Positions 22,770 through 31,670 of a stretch of DNA of 34,855 bases are shown piece after piece. How positions within the stretch are numbered: the first letter of the stretch is position 1; each line of letters begins with the position of its first letter. The notes under the pieces were generated by a model. That model was not told where the DNA came from. It ran no database searches and saw only the letters and a list, made by a program, of their open reading frames with translations. The DNA comes from Planctomycetota bacterium (GTDB taxonomy: Bacteria; Planctomycetota; JACQVX01). The DNA lies in NCBI GenBank assembly GCA_016209495.1, contig JACQVX010000005.1, positions 1 to 34,855 on the forward strand, written 5' to 3'. A program made the translations under genes and the position numbers.

Positions 22770-23425
22770 TAGGCCCCCGCGCGCTCCAGGAAGTTGCGGA
22801 TGAGGACGCGGTCCTCGGGGCGGAGCTCATGGAACTCCACGCCCATCCCGGTGCATTCCAGGCCCTCGGCCGCCCGCTCCTCCTCGCCGACGACCTTGCG
22901 CACCCGGCCCAGGGCCCGGACGGGGCGAGGGGCCTCGGGCAGGTCGAAGCGAAGCCCCAGGTAGGATTCCAGCGGCGGGGCGCGGGTGGCCTGGATGAAG
23001 GCGCCGCCCAGGCTGAGGTCCAGGATGGTACCCTCGACCATGCGCTCGTCGTGGCGATAGATCACGGGGAGCGTCACCCGGTGGCGGGTGAAGCGGCGCT
23101 GGGCCTCGTAGCGGTTCCGGACGAACCGGGTGATGCGCAACCGGTCCTCCAGGGCGATGCCCCGGAAGGCCAGCTCCAGCCCCAGCGGCGGCCTCTCGCC
23201 ACCACCGGGGTAGGGCCCCGCATAGACCACCTCGCAGCCGGCCCGCAGGGTGCCCGAGCCGTCCGGGAGGACGAAGTCCACCGTGAGCTCGCTCCCCAGC
23301 GGTAGGGTCTGGGCCGTGGCGACGAAGAGGCCCCCGATGCCCACGTCGAGGACGTGACAGGCCGCGGAGAGCCTTGCCGCGGCGGGCGGGTCCATGGGGA
23401 CGGGGCGATAGCTTCGTTCGCTCAC
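22769..23425 (-). CDS. Tandem PilZ-domain protein
   Basis: A 218-residue protein from GTG 23425 (GGAGGG 10 bases upstream). The first domain (about 8-105) has the PilZ-like pattern DVGIGGLFVAT but lacks the RxxxR motif, so it is probably a YcgR-N/PilZN-like or degenerate copy. The second (about 109-218) has R110xxxR114 (RRFTR) and D136xS138xxG141 (DLSLGG), the c-di-GMP ligands. Expected role: c-di-GMP-responsive effector for motility, adhesion or polysaccharide output. Divergent from alpha-2-macroglobulin. Confidence 0.85.
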   Translation of the reverse strand: MSERSYRPVPMDPPAAARLSAACHVLDVGIGGLFVATAQTLPLGSELTVDFVLPDGSGTLRAGCEVVYAGPYPGGGERPPLGLELAFRGIALEDRLRITRFVRNRYEAQRRFTRHRVTLPVIYRHDERMVEGTILDLSLGGAFIQATRAPPLESYLGLRFDLPEAPRPVRALGRVRKVVGEEERAAEGLECTGMGVEFHELRPEDRVLIRNFLERAGA

Positions 23426-23593
23426 AGCGGCGCCCTCCGGGGGGATTCTAGCGGCCCGCGGCGCGCTCGGGCAAGCGACACGCCTTTCCCCTGGCCTCCC
23501 GCGGGGCGGGGATCTACCCTGCGCGGAACCCATGGCGGCCGCCGGCGTCCGAAGGGGAGGCCGCCGTCCGTCTGCGTCGGCCCGGAGGCCCCC

Positions 23594-26500
23594 ATGCCCC
23601 ACGCGCGCTCGTTGGCTACGGTCCTCGTCCTGGGTTCGCTCCTCGCCGCCGTGGCCCTCTCCGGGCCCGGCGCCTCACCGCGGGCGGCGGCCGCCCAGGC
23701 GGTGGGAGAGTCGGGGCGCTTCCTCGCCCACCTCTCCACGGACCGGCCCATCGTCCGGCCGGGCGAGACGGTCTGGTTCCGGGCCGTCCTCCTGGAGGCC
23801 TTCCACCGGGGTGGCGCCCCGGACGGGGTCCAGGGGCTCTTCCGCATCGCCTCGCCCCGGGGCGACACGGTCTTCGAGATCGCCTGCGCCTTCGCCGACT
23901 CGTCGGCCGCCATGGCCTGGGGCGTCCCGGCGGGCCTACCCGGGGGGGAGTACCGCGCGACGCTCTCCTTCCCCTGGCATGGCTACCCCCCCGCGGAGCG
24001 GCTCTTCGAGCTGCGCGCCTTCCGCTCGCCGCGGCTGCGCACCCAGGTGGAATTCCTGCGCAAGGGCTACGGCCCGGGCGAGGAGGTCACCGCCCTCCTG
24101 GAGGCGACCCGAGCCGAGGGCGGCATCCCCGCGGGGGCCCGGGTCACGGCGGTGGCCCGGGTCGATGGCCTGGAGGTCCACCGGGGAGAGGCGAGCCTGG
24201 ACGCGACCGGGCGCCTGTCGGTGAAGTTCCGGCTGCCGGAGTCCATCGCCCGCGGGGAGGGCTCCCTCTCGCTCGTCATCGAGGACGGGGGCGTGGTGGA
24301 GACGGCCGCGAAGACCATCCCCATCCTCGTGGCCTCGGTGGACGTGACGGCCTATCCCGAGGGCGGAGACCTGGTGGCCGGCCTGGAGTGCGGCCTCTAC
24401 GTGGAGGCCCGCACCCCCTGGGGAGACCCGGCGGACCTGGAGGCGGAGGTGGTGGACGCCGCGGGGGCGGCCGTCGCCCGGGTGGTCACCGACCACGAGG
24501 GGCGTGGTCGGACGGCCTTCACCCCGGCCGCCGGCGCGGGCTATTCCCTGCGGGTCCTGCGGCCGGCCGGGGTCAGCGCCCTCACGGCCCTCCCGGAGGT
24601 GCTCCCCGAGGGGGTCTCGCTCCGTGCCCCGCGCGGCGTCGTGTGGGTGGACGAGGCGGTGGAGCTGGAGGTGGCGGCCACCCGGGCGGGGCGCTACCGT
24701 GTGGCCCTTTCGCGGCTGGACCTGGAGGTGGCGGCCCTGGCCCTGGACCTGGAGGCGGGTCGCCCGCGGGCCGTCGCCCTCACGCCGAGCGCCGCGGCGG
24801 ACGGGGTCCTCCGGGTCACGGTCCATGACCCGGCGGGGCTCCCCATGGCCGAGCGCCTGGTCTTCCGCCGCCCCCGGAAGGGCCTGAAGGTGGAGCTCGT
24901 CGCCGACCCGAACGCCTCGACCCCCGGGGGCGAGGTCTCCGTGCGCGTGCGCACCACGGCGGCGGACGGCTCGCCGGTGAGCGCGGTCGTGGGCCTCACG
25001 GTGACCGACGACTCGGTGCTGCAGATGGTGGAGCGGCGCCGGCAGGCGCCCCGGCTGAGGGCCATGGCCCTCCTGGAGCCGGAGGTGGCCCACCTGGAGG
25101 ACGCCTGGATCTACCTCTCCGAGGACCCGGGGGCCCTCGCCGCCGTGGACCTGCTCCTCGGGACCCAGGGCTGGCGGCGCTTCGCCTACCGGGACGTGGC
25201 CGCGTTCCTCGGGGCCCACCCGGACGCGGCCCGGCGGGCGCTGGCCTACCGGGAATCCGTGGAGCCGGATCGGCGCAATAGAGCCCTGGTGGACGGACCC
25301 GCGGCCGCCTTCGCGCCCGGACCCGAGGTCGTGGGGGCGCCCGCCGGCATGCCCATGCCCGAGGCCCCGCCCCCGGTCCCCGTGGCCGCCGTCGAGGAGG
25401 AGGTCGTGATCGACGCGCCGGTCGCGGAGGCAGAGGGCCGGGAGGCCGAGAGGGCGGACGAGGCGGGCCTCGAGGCCGAGGAGGCGTGGTTCGCGGGGGG
25501 CATGGCCCGGCAGCGGAAGGCCCACGTGGAGGCGATCCGGGTCTACGCCCATGCGGCGCGGCCCGACCGGCGCCCCGGCGACCGCCGCGACTTCACCCGC
25601 ACCGTCTACTGGACCGCGGGGCTGCGCACCGACCTGAAGGGCGAGGCCGTGGCGCGCTTCGGCCTGGCCGACGCGGTGACGAGCTACCGCGTCCTGGCCG
25701 ACGCCTGGGCCGCCGACGGGGCCCTGGGGGAGGCGGACCTGCTCGTGGAGGCCCGGCAGCCCTTCTACGCCGAACCCAAGCCTCCCCTGGAGGTGACGGC
25801 CGGGGACCGGGTCCTCCTGCCCGTCTCCCTGGTGAACGCCACGGGCGATCCCCTGGGCGCGAGCCTGGCCGTGGCCGCCGAGGGCGGTCTCGCCTCCGAG
25901 GCGGGCTGGACCGGCACCCTGGAGCTCCCGGCGGGCGGTCGCGGGCGGCTCCTCGTCCCCCTGGCGGTAGGGGCGGCCAACGGGACGGCGGAGATCACCC
26001 TGGAGGCGACGGCCGGGCCCCACGGGGACCGGGTGCGGCGCGAGGTCGAGGTGCGGCCCCGGGGCTTCCCGGTCCAGCACCACCTGGCCGGGCTCCTGGG
26101 GCCCGGCGGCCGCGTCACCCACACTCTGCGCGTCCCCGAGGGCATCGTGGAGGGGAGCCTCACCGCGTCGGCACGGGTCTACCCCACGCCGCTCGCCTCC
26201 CTCACCCAGGCCCTCCAGGCCCTCCTGCGGTCGCCCAACGGCTGCTTCGAGCAGACCAGCTCCACCAACTACCCCCTGGTCATGGCCCAGCGCTACTTCA
26301 CCACCCACAGCGGGGTGGACCCGGCCCTCGTCTCGCGCGCCCGGGAGCTGGTGGATCAGGGCTACAAGAGGCTCGTGGGCTTCGAGTGCCCGGAGAAGGG
26401 CTATGAGTGGTTCGGCGGCGACCCGGGCCACGAGGCCCTCTCGGCCTACGGCGTCCTGGAGTTCACGGACATGGCCGCCGTCTACCCCGTGGACGCCGCC

Positions 26501-27652
26501 ATGCTCGAGCGGACGCGGGCCTGGCTGCTCGCGCGCCGGGACGGGAAGGGGGGGTTCCAGAGGAACGCGCGGGCCCTGGACAGCTTCGGCGGCGCACCGC
26601 CGGAGGTCACGGACGCCTACATCGTGTGGGCCCTGACGGAGGCCGGCGCGGTCGGCCTGGAGTCCGAGCTGGACCTCCTCGCGCGTCGGGCCATGGAGAA
26701 GGACGACCCCTACATCGCCGCGCTGGCGGCGGGCGCGCTGGGCCGCTCGGGCCGCCGGGACGCCGCCCTGACGCTGGCCGGCCGGCTGGCGGACCGCCAG
26801 GCCGCGGACGGCAGCGTCCCGGGGGCCGGGACCTCCATCACCCGCTCCGGGGGCGAGGCCTTGCTCATCGAGACCACCTCCCTCGCGGTCCTGTCCTGGC
26901 TGCAGGCGCCCTCCTTCGCGGCGAACGTGGAGCGGGCCATGACCTGGCTCTCGGGGAGCTGCCGGGACGGCCGGTTCGGCTCGACCCAGTCCACGGTCCT
27001 GGCCCTGCGGGCCATCCTGGCCTACGACGCCGCGCGGGCCGCCCCCCTCGCCCCGGGCCGCGTGACCCTGCTCGTGGACGGCGCGCCCTGCGCGGAGGCG
27101 GCCTTCGGGACCGAGGCCCAGGGGGTCCTGGACCTGCCGGGCCTGGCGGCGCGCCTCTCGCCGGGGGAGCACCGGGTCGAGTTCGTCCTGGAGGGCGGTT
27201 CCCCCATGCCCTGGTCGGTGGAGGTGGGGTTCCACGCGGAGACGCCGGCCTCGAGCGACGCCTGCGCCGTGGGGCTCTCCGTCGAGCTCGCCACCCCCGA
27301 GATGAAGGAAGGGGAGGGGGGCGAGGTCCTGGTGCGCATGACCAACCGCAGGGCCGAGGGCCAGCCCATGGCGGTGGCGGTGGTGGGGCTGCCGGGGGGG
27401 CTCGAGCCCCGTCACGAGCAGCTCCGGGAGCTGGTCCGCTCCGGGGCCATCGACTTCTACGAGGTCCGGGGCCGGGAGGTGGTCCTCTACCAGCGGGACC
27501 TGGCCCCGGGCCAGGTCGTGAGCCTGCGCCTGGACGTGGTGGCCGCCGTCCCCGGCGACTACACGGGCCCCGCCTCCAGGGCCTACCTCTACTACACCGA
27601 CGAGCAAAAGCAGTGGGCGGAGGGTCTGCGGGTGCGCATCGCGCCGCGCTGA
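23594..27652 (+). CDS. Bacterial alpha-2-macroglobulin
   Basis: A 1352-residue secreted protein. The Sec signal peptide (SLATVLVLGSLLAAVALS) ends near AAAQA and there is no lipobox, unlike the E. coli YfhM lipoprotein type. MG beta domains follow (STDRPIVRPGETVWFRAVLL, KGYGPGEEVTALLEATRA, DVTAYPEGGDLVAGL). An Ala/Glu-rich insert lies near 630-650. Then come the A2M-type region (GLADAVTSYRVLADAWAADG) and the thioester C884FEQ887 in NGCFEQTSSTNYP with the alpha-alpha toroid after it. It traps proteases by covalent capture. The genes after it start 9 bp later, though the cotranscribed permeases seem unrelated. No penicillin-binding partner (PBP1C) lies next to it. Confidence 0.88.
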   Translation: MPHARSLATVLVLGSLLAAVALSGPGASPRAAAAQAVGESGRFLAHLSTDRPIVRPGETVWFRAVLLEAFHRGGAPDGVQGLFRIASPRGDTVFEIACAFADSSAAMAWGVPAGLPGGEYRATLSFPWHGYPPAERLFELRAFRSPRLRTQVEFLRKGYGPGEEVTALLEATRAEGGIPAGARVTAVARVDGLEVHRGEASLDATGRLSVKFRLPESIARGEGSLSLVIEDGGVVETAAKTIPILVASVDVTAYPEGGDLVAGLECGLYVEARTPWGDPADLEAEVVDAAGAAVARVVTDHEGRGRTAFTPAAGAGYSLRVLRPAGVSALTALPEVLPEGVSLRAPRGVVWVDEAVELEVAATRAGRYRVALSRLDLEVAALALDLEAGRPRAVALTPSAAADGVLRVTVHDPAGLPMAERLVFRRPRKGLKVELVADPNASTPGGEVSVRVRTTAADGSPVSAVVGLTVTDDSVLQMVERRRQAPRLRAMALLEPEVAHLEDAWIYLSEDPGALAAVDLLLGTQGWRRFAYRDVAAFLGAHPDAARRALAYRESVEPDRRNRALVDGPAAAFAPGPEVVGAPAGMPMPEAPPPVPVAAVEEEVVIDAPVAEAEGREAERADEAGLEAEEAWFAGGMARQRKAHVEAIRVYAHAARPDRRPGDRRDFTRTVYWTAGLRTDLKGEAVARFGLADAVTSYRVLADAWAADGALGEADLLVEARQPFYAEPKPPLEVTAGDRVLLPVSLVNATGDPLGASLAVAAEGGLASEAGWTGTLELPAGGRGRLLVPLAVGAANGTAEITLEATAGPHGDRVRREVEVRPRGFPVQHHLAGLLGPGGRVTHTLRVPEGIVEGSLTASARVYPTPLASLTQALQALLRSPNGCFEQTSSTNYPLVMAQRYFTTHSGVDPALVSRARELVDQGYKRLVGFECPEKGYEWFGGDPGHEALSAYGVLEFTDMAAVYPVDAAMLERTRAWLLARRDGKGGFQRNARALDSFGGAPPEVTDAYIVWALTEAGAVGLESELDLLARRAMEKDDPYIAALAAGALGRSGRRDAALTLAGRLADRQAADGSVPGAGTSITRSGGEALLIETTSLAVLSWLQAPSFAANVERAMTWLSGSCRDGRFGSTQSTVLALRAILAYDAARAAPLAPGRVTLLVDGAPCAEAAFGTEAQGVLDLPGLAARLSPGEHRVEFVLEGGSPMPWSVEVGFHAETPASSDACAVGLSVELATPEMKEGEGGEVLVRMTNRRAEGQPMAVAVVGLPGGLEPRHEQLRELVRSGAIDFYEVRGREVVLYQRDLAPGQVVSLRLDVVAAVPGDYTGPASRAYLYYTDEQKQWAEGLRVRIAPR

Positions 27653-27661
27653 GCTCGGGGG

Positions 27662-28546
27662 TTGGACGCCGCGGTTCGACGACGGCGCGTGGAGACCCTC
27701 ACGGCCTGGCTCTACCTGGCGCCGAACCTGGCCGGATTCCTCGTCTTCACCGCCGGTCCGGTCCTGGCCGTCTTCGCCATGGCCGGCTTCGCGGGCGACT
27801 TCGTCTCGCGCTTCGAGTGGGTGGGGCTGGCCAACTTCGCCGAGCTGGCGGGGGATCGCCGCTTCCTCCGCTCCCTCTGGAACACCCTGGTCCTCATGAG
27901 CGCCATACCGGTGGGGATGGCCCTCTCGCTGGCCCTCGCGCTCCTCCTCCACCAGAAGGTCCGCGGGCGCGTCGTCCTGCGCACCATCTTCTTCCTGCCC
28001 AGCATCACGAGCGGGATCGCGCTGTTTCTCCTCTGGCGCTGGATCTACAACCCGGAGTTCGGCCTGGTGAACGAGGCCCTGCGGGCCCTGGGGGTCGAGG
28101 GGCCCAACTGGCTGCGGGACGCCTTCTGGGCCAAGCCCGCCCTCATGTTCATGGGGCTCTGGATGGGCATCGGCGGGCACAACATGGTCCTCTATCTGGC
28201 GGGGCTGCAGCACATCGACCCCACCCTCTACCAGGCCGCCGAGCTGGACGGGGCGGGCCCCTGGGCCCGGTTTCGCCACGTCACCTGGCCCTCCCTCTCC
28301 ACCACGACCTTCTTCATCTTCACCACGAACGTCATCGGCGGCTTCCAGGTCTTCGACCAGGCCTACGTCATGACCCGCGGCGGGCCCGACGGGGCCACCA
28401 CCACCGTCCTCTACTACATCTTCGAGCTGCTCTACGTGGACCAGCGGGTGGGCTATGCCGCGGCGGTCTCCGTGGCCCTCTTCGCCCTGGTTCTGGCGGT
28501 CACCCTGGCGAACTGGCGGCTCGGCCGCTCCGGGGGGGCGAGGTGA
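27662..28546 (+). CDS. Sugar ABC transporter permease, MalF/UgpA type
   Basis: A 294-residue permease with six likely membrane segments (WLYLAPNLAGFLVFTAGPVL first). The EAA loop toward the ATPase is ..YQAAELDGAGPWARFRHVTWP. TTG 27662 is chosen because it keeps the basic cytoplasmic start (VRRRRVETL); GTG 27689 is the alternative. It overlaps the second permease by GTGA at 28543-28546. It pairs with the next protein in the inner membrane to import an oligosaccharide or sugar. No binding protein or ATPase gene is in the window. Confidence 0.85.
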   Translation: MDAAVRRRRVETLTAWLYLAPNLAGFLVFTAGPVLAVFAMAGFAGDFVSRFEWVGLANFAELAGDRRFLRSLWNTLVLMSAIPVGMALSLALALLLHQKVRGRVVLRTIFFLPSITSGIALFLLWRWIYNPEFGLVNEALRALGVEGPNWLRDAFWAKPALMFMGLWMGIGGHNMVLYLAGLQHIDPTLYQAAELDGAGPWARFRHVTWPSLSTTTFFIFTTNVIGGFQVFDQAYVMTRGGPDGATTTVLYYIFELLYVDQRVGYAAAVSVALFALVLAVTLANWRLGRSGGAR

Positions 28547-29595
28547 GACGGCTCCTCGTCTACCTCCCCCTCGGGGCCTTCGCGGCCACCATGCTCATCC
28601 CCTTCGTCTGGACCGTGGCCACCTCGCTCAAGCCCCAGGAGGCGGTCTTCAGCCACCCGCCGCGCCTGGTGGCCCGGCGGACCTCCCACACGGTGGTGGT
28701 GGAGGGGCGGCCGCTCCGGGTCCGCCCCCTGGATCGGGACGGGGCGGCCCGGACGGTGCGGGTCAAGGTGCTGGGCTCGGGCCCGGCCGCTCGCCGCGTC
28801 CTCACGGTCCCGGCGGACGACCTCCGGGAGCGCTCCGAGCCCGTGCTCCGTCTCGAGAACTACCCGGAGGCCTGGCGGGCCTATCCCTTCGTCTCCTTCT
28901 GGCGGGCCTACGCCAACTCCCTGGCGGTGGCCGCCCTCGTGACCCTGGGCCAGGTCGTCACGAGCAGCCTGGCGGCCTACGCCTTCGCGCGACTGCGCTT
29001 CCCCGGGAGGGACCTGCTCTTCCTGGGCTACCTGGGGACCATGATGATCCCCGGGGCCGTGACCCTGATCCCCACCTTCATCCTCCTTAAGAACCTGCCG
29101 GGGGTCCTGGACGCCCTGGGGGGCGGAGGGTGGTTCAGCCGCGGCTTCGTCCTGGGCGGCGGGGTGGTGGGGCTGGACTCCTATTTCGCCCTCATCGTCC
29201 CGCGGGTCTTCTCGGCCTACGGGACCTTCATGCTCAGGCAGTTCTTCCTCTCCATCCCCCGCGAGCTGGAGGACGCGGCGCGCATGGACGGCTGCGGGAG
29301 CCTGGGCATCCTCCTGCGCGTGATCCTGCCCCTCTCCAGGCCCGCCCTGGCGACCCTGTCCATCTTCACCTTCCTCTGGGCCTGGGGCGACTTCATGTGG
29401 CCGCTCCTCGTGACCCACAGCCACGAGATCTACACCCTCCCGCTCCTGCTCTCCTCCTACCAGGGGCAGTACGGGACCCACTGGCCCTACCTCATGGCCG
29501 CCTCGGTCACGGCCCTGGCCCCCCTGGTGGCCATCTTCGTCCTGGGCCAGCGCTACTTCATCGAGGGGATCCAGCTCGGGGCGGTGAAGGGCTAG
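28543..29595 (+). CDS. Sugar ABC transporter permease, MalG/UgpE type, with insert
   Basis: A 350-residue permease; the EAA loop is ELEDAARMDGCGSLGILLRV. Family members are about 280 residues. Here about 60 residues (ARRTSHTVVVEGRPLRVRPL onward, about residues 45-105) lie in the first extracytoplasmic loop, and a second glycine-rich insert (LDALGGGGWFSRGFVLGGGV) comes before SYFALIVPRVFSAYGTFML. The ends and core are otherwise normal. Overlaps the upstream permease, so they are coupled. The inserts may contact a particular binding protein. Confidence 0.85.
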   Translation: MRRLLVYLPLGAFAATMLIPFVWTVATSLKPQEAVFSHPPRLVARRTSHTVVVEGRPLRVRPLDRDGAARTVRVKVLGSGPAARRVLTVPADDLRERSEPVLRLENYPEAWRAYPFVSFWRAYANSLAVAALVTLGQVVTSSLAAYAFARLRFPGRDLLFLGYLGTMMIPGAVTLIPTFILLKNLPGVLDALGGGGWFSRGFVLGGGVVGLDSYFALIVPRVFSAYGTFMLRQFFLSIPRELEDAARMDGCGSLGILLRVILPLSRPALATLSIFTFLWAWGDFMWPLLVTHSHEIYTLPLLLSSYQGQYGTHWPYLMAASVTALAPLVAIFVLGQRYFIEGIQLGAVKG

Positions 29596-29750
29596 GGCCC
29601 CTGGGCACCCCGCGTGCTCTCGTCCCCGGGGGGCTCGCCCCTCGCGCCGCCCCAGGCCCCATGCGGATCAAGGCTTGGCGCCCGAGGGTCCGATAATCCG
29701 TAGTGGGGGTCCGCCCGGATCCGCGGCGGCCCCCGGGAGCGCCGGTAGCG

Positions 29751-31670
29751 ATGTGCGGCATCGCCGGGGTCCTGCGCCTGGACGGCGCGCGGGTGGAGAG
29801 GTCCACGCTGGTGGCCATGGCGGAGGCCATGGCCCGCCGGGGGCCGGACGGGGCGGGCTACCTCCAGGAGGGGCCCGTGGGCCTGGCCCACCGGAGGCTG
29901 CGCGTCATCGACACGCGGAGCGCGGCGGACCAGCCGATGCGGAGCGCCGACGGTAGGGCGGCCATCGTCTACAACGGCGAGGTCTTCAACTTCCGGGAGC
30001 TCCGGCGAGACCTCGCGGGGCGGGGCCACCGCCTCCGGACCGGGTCGGACACCGAGGTGGTCCTGGCGGCCTACCTGGAGTGGGGCGAGGCCTGCGTGGA
30101 GCGCCTGGACGGGATGTTCGCCTTCGCCGTCTGGGATGGGGCGCGCCGGGCCCTGGTCCTGGCCCGGGACCCGTTCGGGATCAAGCCCCTGGTCTACTGG
30201 TGGGACGGCCGCGCCCTGGCCTTCGCCTCGGAGGTCTCGGCCCTCCTCGCCGCCGGGGCACCGCGGGACCTGGACCCGGAAGGGGTGGTGGACTTCTTCA
30301 GCTTCCAGTACGTCCCCCACCCGGGGACGGTCCTGGCCGCGGTGCGCAAGCTCCCCCCGGCCCACGTGGCGTGTCTGGAGGACGGCCGGCTGCGGATGCG
30401 CCGCTACTGGGAGCCGCCCGGTCTAGACCCCGCTCCGCCCCCCTTCGGGGAGGCGGTGGAGGAGCTGGGGCGTCGGGTGGACGAGGCCGTGGGCCGCGCG
30501 CTCGTGGCGGACGTCCCCCTGGGGGTCTTCCTCTCGGGGGGCGTGGACTCGGCCGTGGTGGCGCGCGCCGCCTCGCTCCACGCCCCGGGCGCGGGTCTCG
30601 CGGCCTTCGCGGCGGGCTTCGACCGGCCGGACTACGACGAGCGGCGCCACGCCGAGCTGGCGGCGCGGGTGGTGGGCGCGAGGCTCCGCACCGTGACGGT
30701 GGGCCCCCCCTCGGCCGAGGGTGTGGCCGACCTGGTGGCCGGGGGCGGCGAGCCCCTGGGCGACTCCTCCGTCCTGGCCTCGGCGGAGGTGGCGCGCCTG
30801 GCCCGGGAGTCGGTCACCGTCTGTCTCACGGGGGACGGGGCCGACGAGGTCCTGGGGGGCTACGACCGGCACCTCCGGGAAGGCTGCCTGTCCATGGCCT
30901 CCGGCGGCGGTCCGGTCCGACGCCTCGCGGCGGTGGCCCGCGCGCTGGCCCACGGCGACCGGGGCGGCCTGCGGGACCTCTGGCGCCTGGCGGGGCTTGG
31001 GCCCAGGGCGCGCTACCTGGAGGCCAATGCCTACTTCGACCGGGGGGGACGCGCGCGGCTCCTTGCGCCGGAACTCCGCCGAGCCGCGGGGGGAGTCGGG
31101 CCCTACGACCCCTACGAGCGCTTCGCGCCCTTCTTCGACGGGGGCGAGCCCCGTTCGCCCCTGGCGCGGGCCCTCCGCTTGGACCTGGAGTTCTATCTCC
31201 CCGGGGCGGTCCTGGCGAAGGCGGACCGTTCGAGCATGTGCCACTCCCTGGAGCTGCGCGTGCCGCTGCTCTCCCGCTCGGTGGTGGACTTCGCCCTCTC
31301 GCTGCCGGACGACTACAAGCTCCGCCGCCTCGAGAGGAAGGCGGTGCTGAAGCGGCTCGCGGAGCGGACCTTCCCCCGGTCGTTCGTGCGCCGGCCCAAG
31401 ATGGGCTTCACCGTCCCGACGAAGGACTGGCTGCGCGGACCGCTCCTCCCCATGGCCCGGGGGCTCCTCACGGACGCCCGGGCCCGTTCCCGGGAGGTCT
31501 ACGACGCCCGCTACGCGGCCGAGCTGCTGGACGAGCACCGGCGGGGTGTGGCGAACCACGCCCGGCGGATCTGGCTCTGCCTCGTCTTCGAGTGCTGGAT
31601 GCGCCGCTGGATAGACAGCCCGGTGGCGAGCGTGGCCGGAAGCCCCGAGCCGGCCCCGGCGGTCCCGTGA
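29751..31670 (+). CDS. asnB: Asparagine synthase (glutamine-hydrolysing) family protein
   Basis: A 639-residue protein. The N-terminal class II glutaminase starts MCGIAGV (Cys2 nucleophile) with RGPDGAGY and YNGEVFNFRELR. The synthetase domain has the PP-loop FLSGGVDSA (about 260-268), LTGDGADEVLGGYDRHL and LKRLAERTFP. All the usual parts are present. It makes asparagine, or more likely amidates a sugar or peptide, since it is directly followed and overlapped by a glycosyltransferase, as in polysaccharide clusters. The start is ATG 29751, giving the conserved Met-Cys. Region 29596-29750 upstream has no gene and no clear promoter. Confidence 0.9.
   Translation: MCGIAGVLRLDGARVERSTLVAMAEAMARRGPDGAGYLQEGPVGLAHRRLRVIDTRSAADQPMRSADGRAAIVYNGEVFNFRELRRDLAGRGHRLRTGSDTEVVLAAYLEWGEACVERLDGMFAFAVWDGARRALVLARDPFGIKPLVYWWDGRALAFASEVSALLAAGAPRDLDPEGVVDFFSFQYVPHPGTVLAAVRKLPPAHVACLEDGRLRMRRYWEPPGLDPAPPPFGEAVEELGRRVDEAVGRALVADVPLGVFLSGGVDSAVVARAASLHAPGAGLAAFAAGFDRPDYDERRHAELAARVVGARLRTVTVGPPSAEGVADLVAGGGEPLGDSSVLASAEVARLARESVTVCLTGDGADEVLGGYDRHLREGCLSMASGGGPVRRLAAVARALAHGDRGGLRDLWRLAGLGPRARYLEANAYFDRGGRARLLAPELRRAAGGVGPYDPYERFAPFFDGGEPRSPLARALRLDLEFYLPGAVLAKADRSSMCHSLELRVPLLSRSVVDFALSLPDDYKLRRLERKAVLKRLAERTFPRSFVRRPKMGFTVPTKDWLRGPLLPMARGLLTDARARSREVYDARYAAELLDEHRRGVANHARRIWLCLVFECWMRRWIDSPVASVAGSPEPAPAVP

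Noticed and set aside
23936-28279. A 1447-codon open frame on the minus strand opposite alpha-2-macroglobulin
   Set aside because: It is an antisense shadow caused by GC-rich third positions; its sequence is His/Arg/Gly-rich with no family pattern, while the plus strand is a clear A2M and permease.
26407-28542. A 5' extension of the second permease frame through A2M and the first permease
   Set aside because: The frame is open by composition only; the GTG at 28543 overlaps the upstream stop and begins the normal permease.
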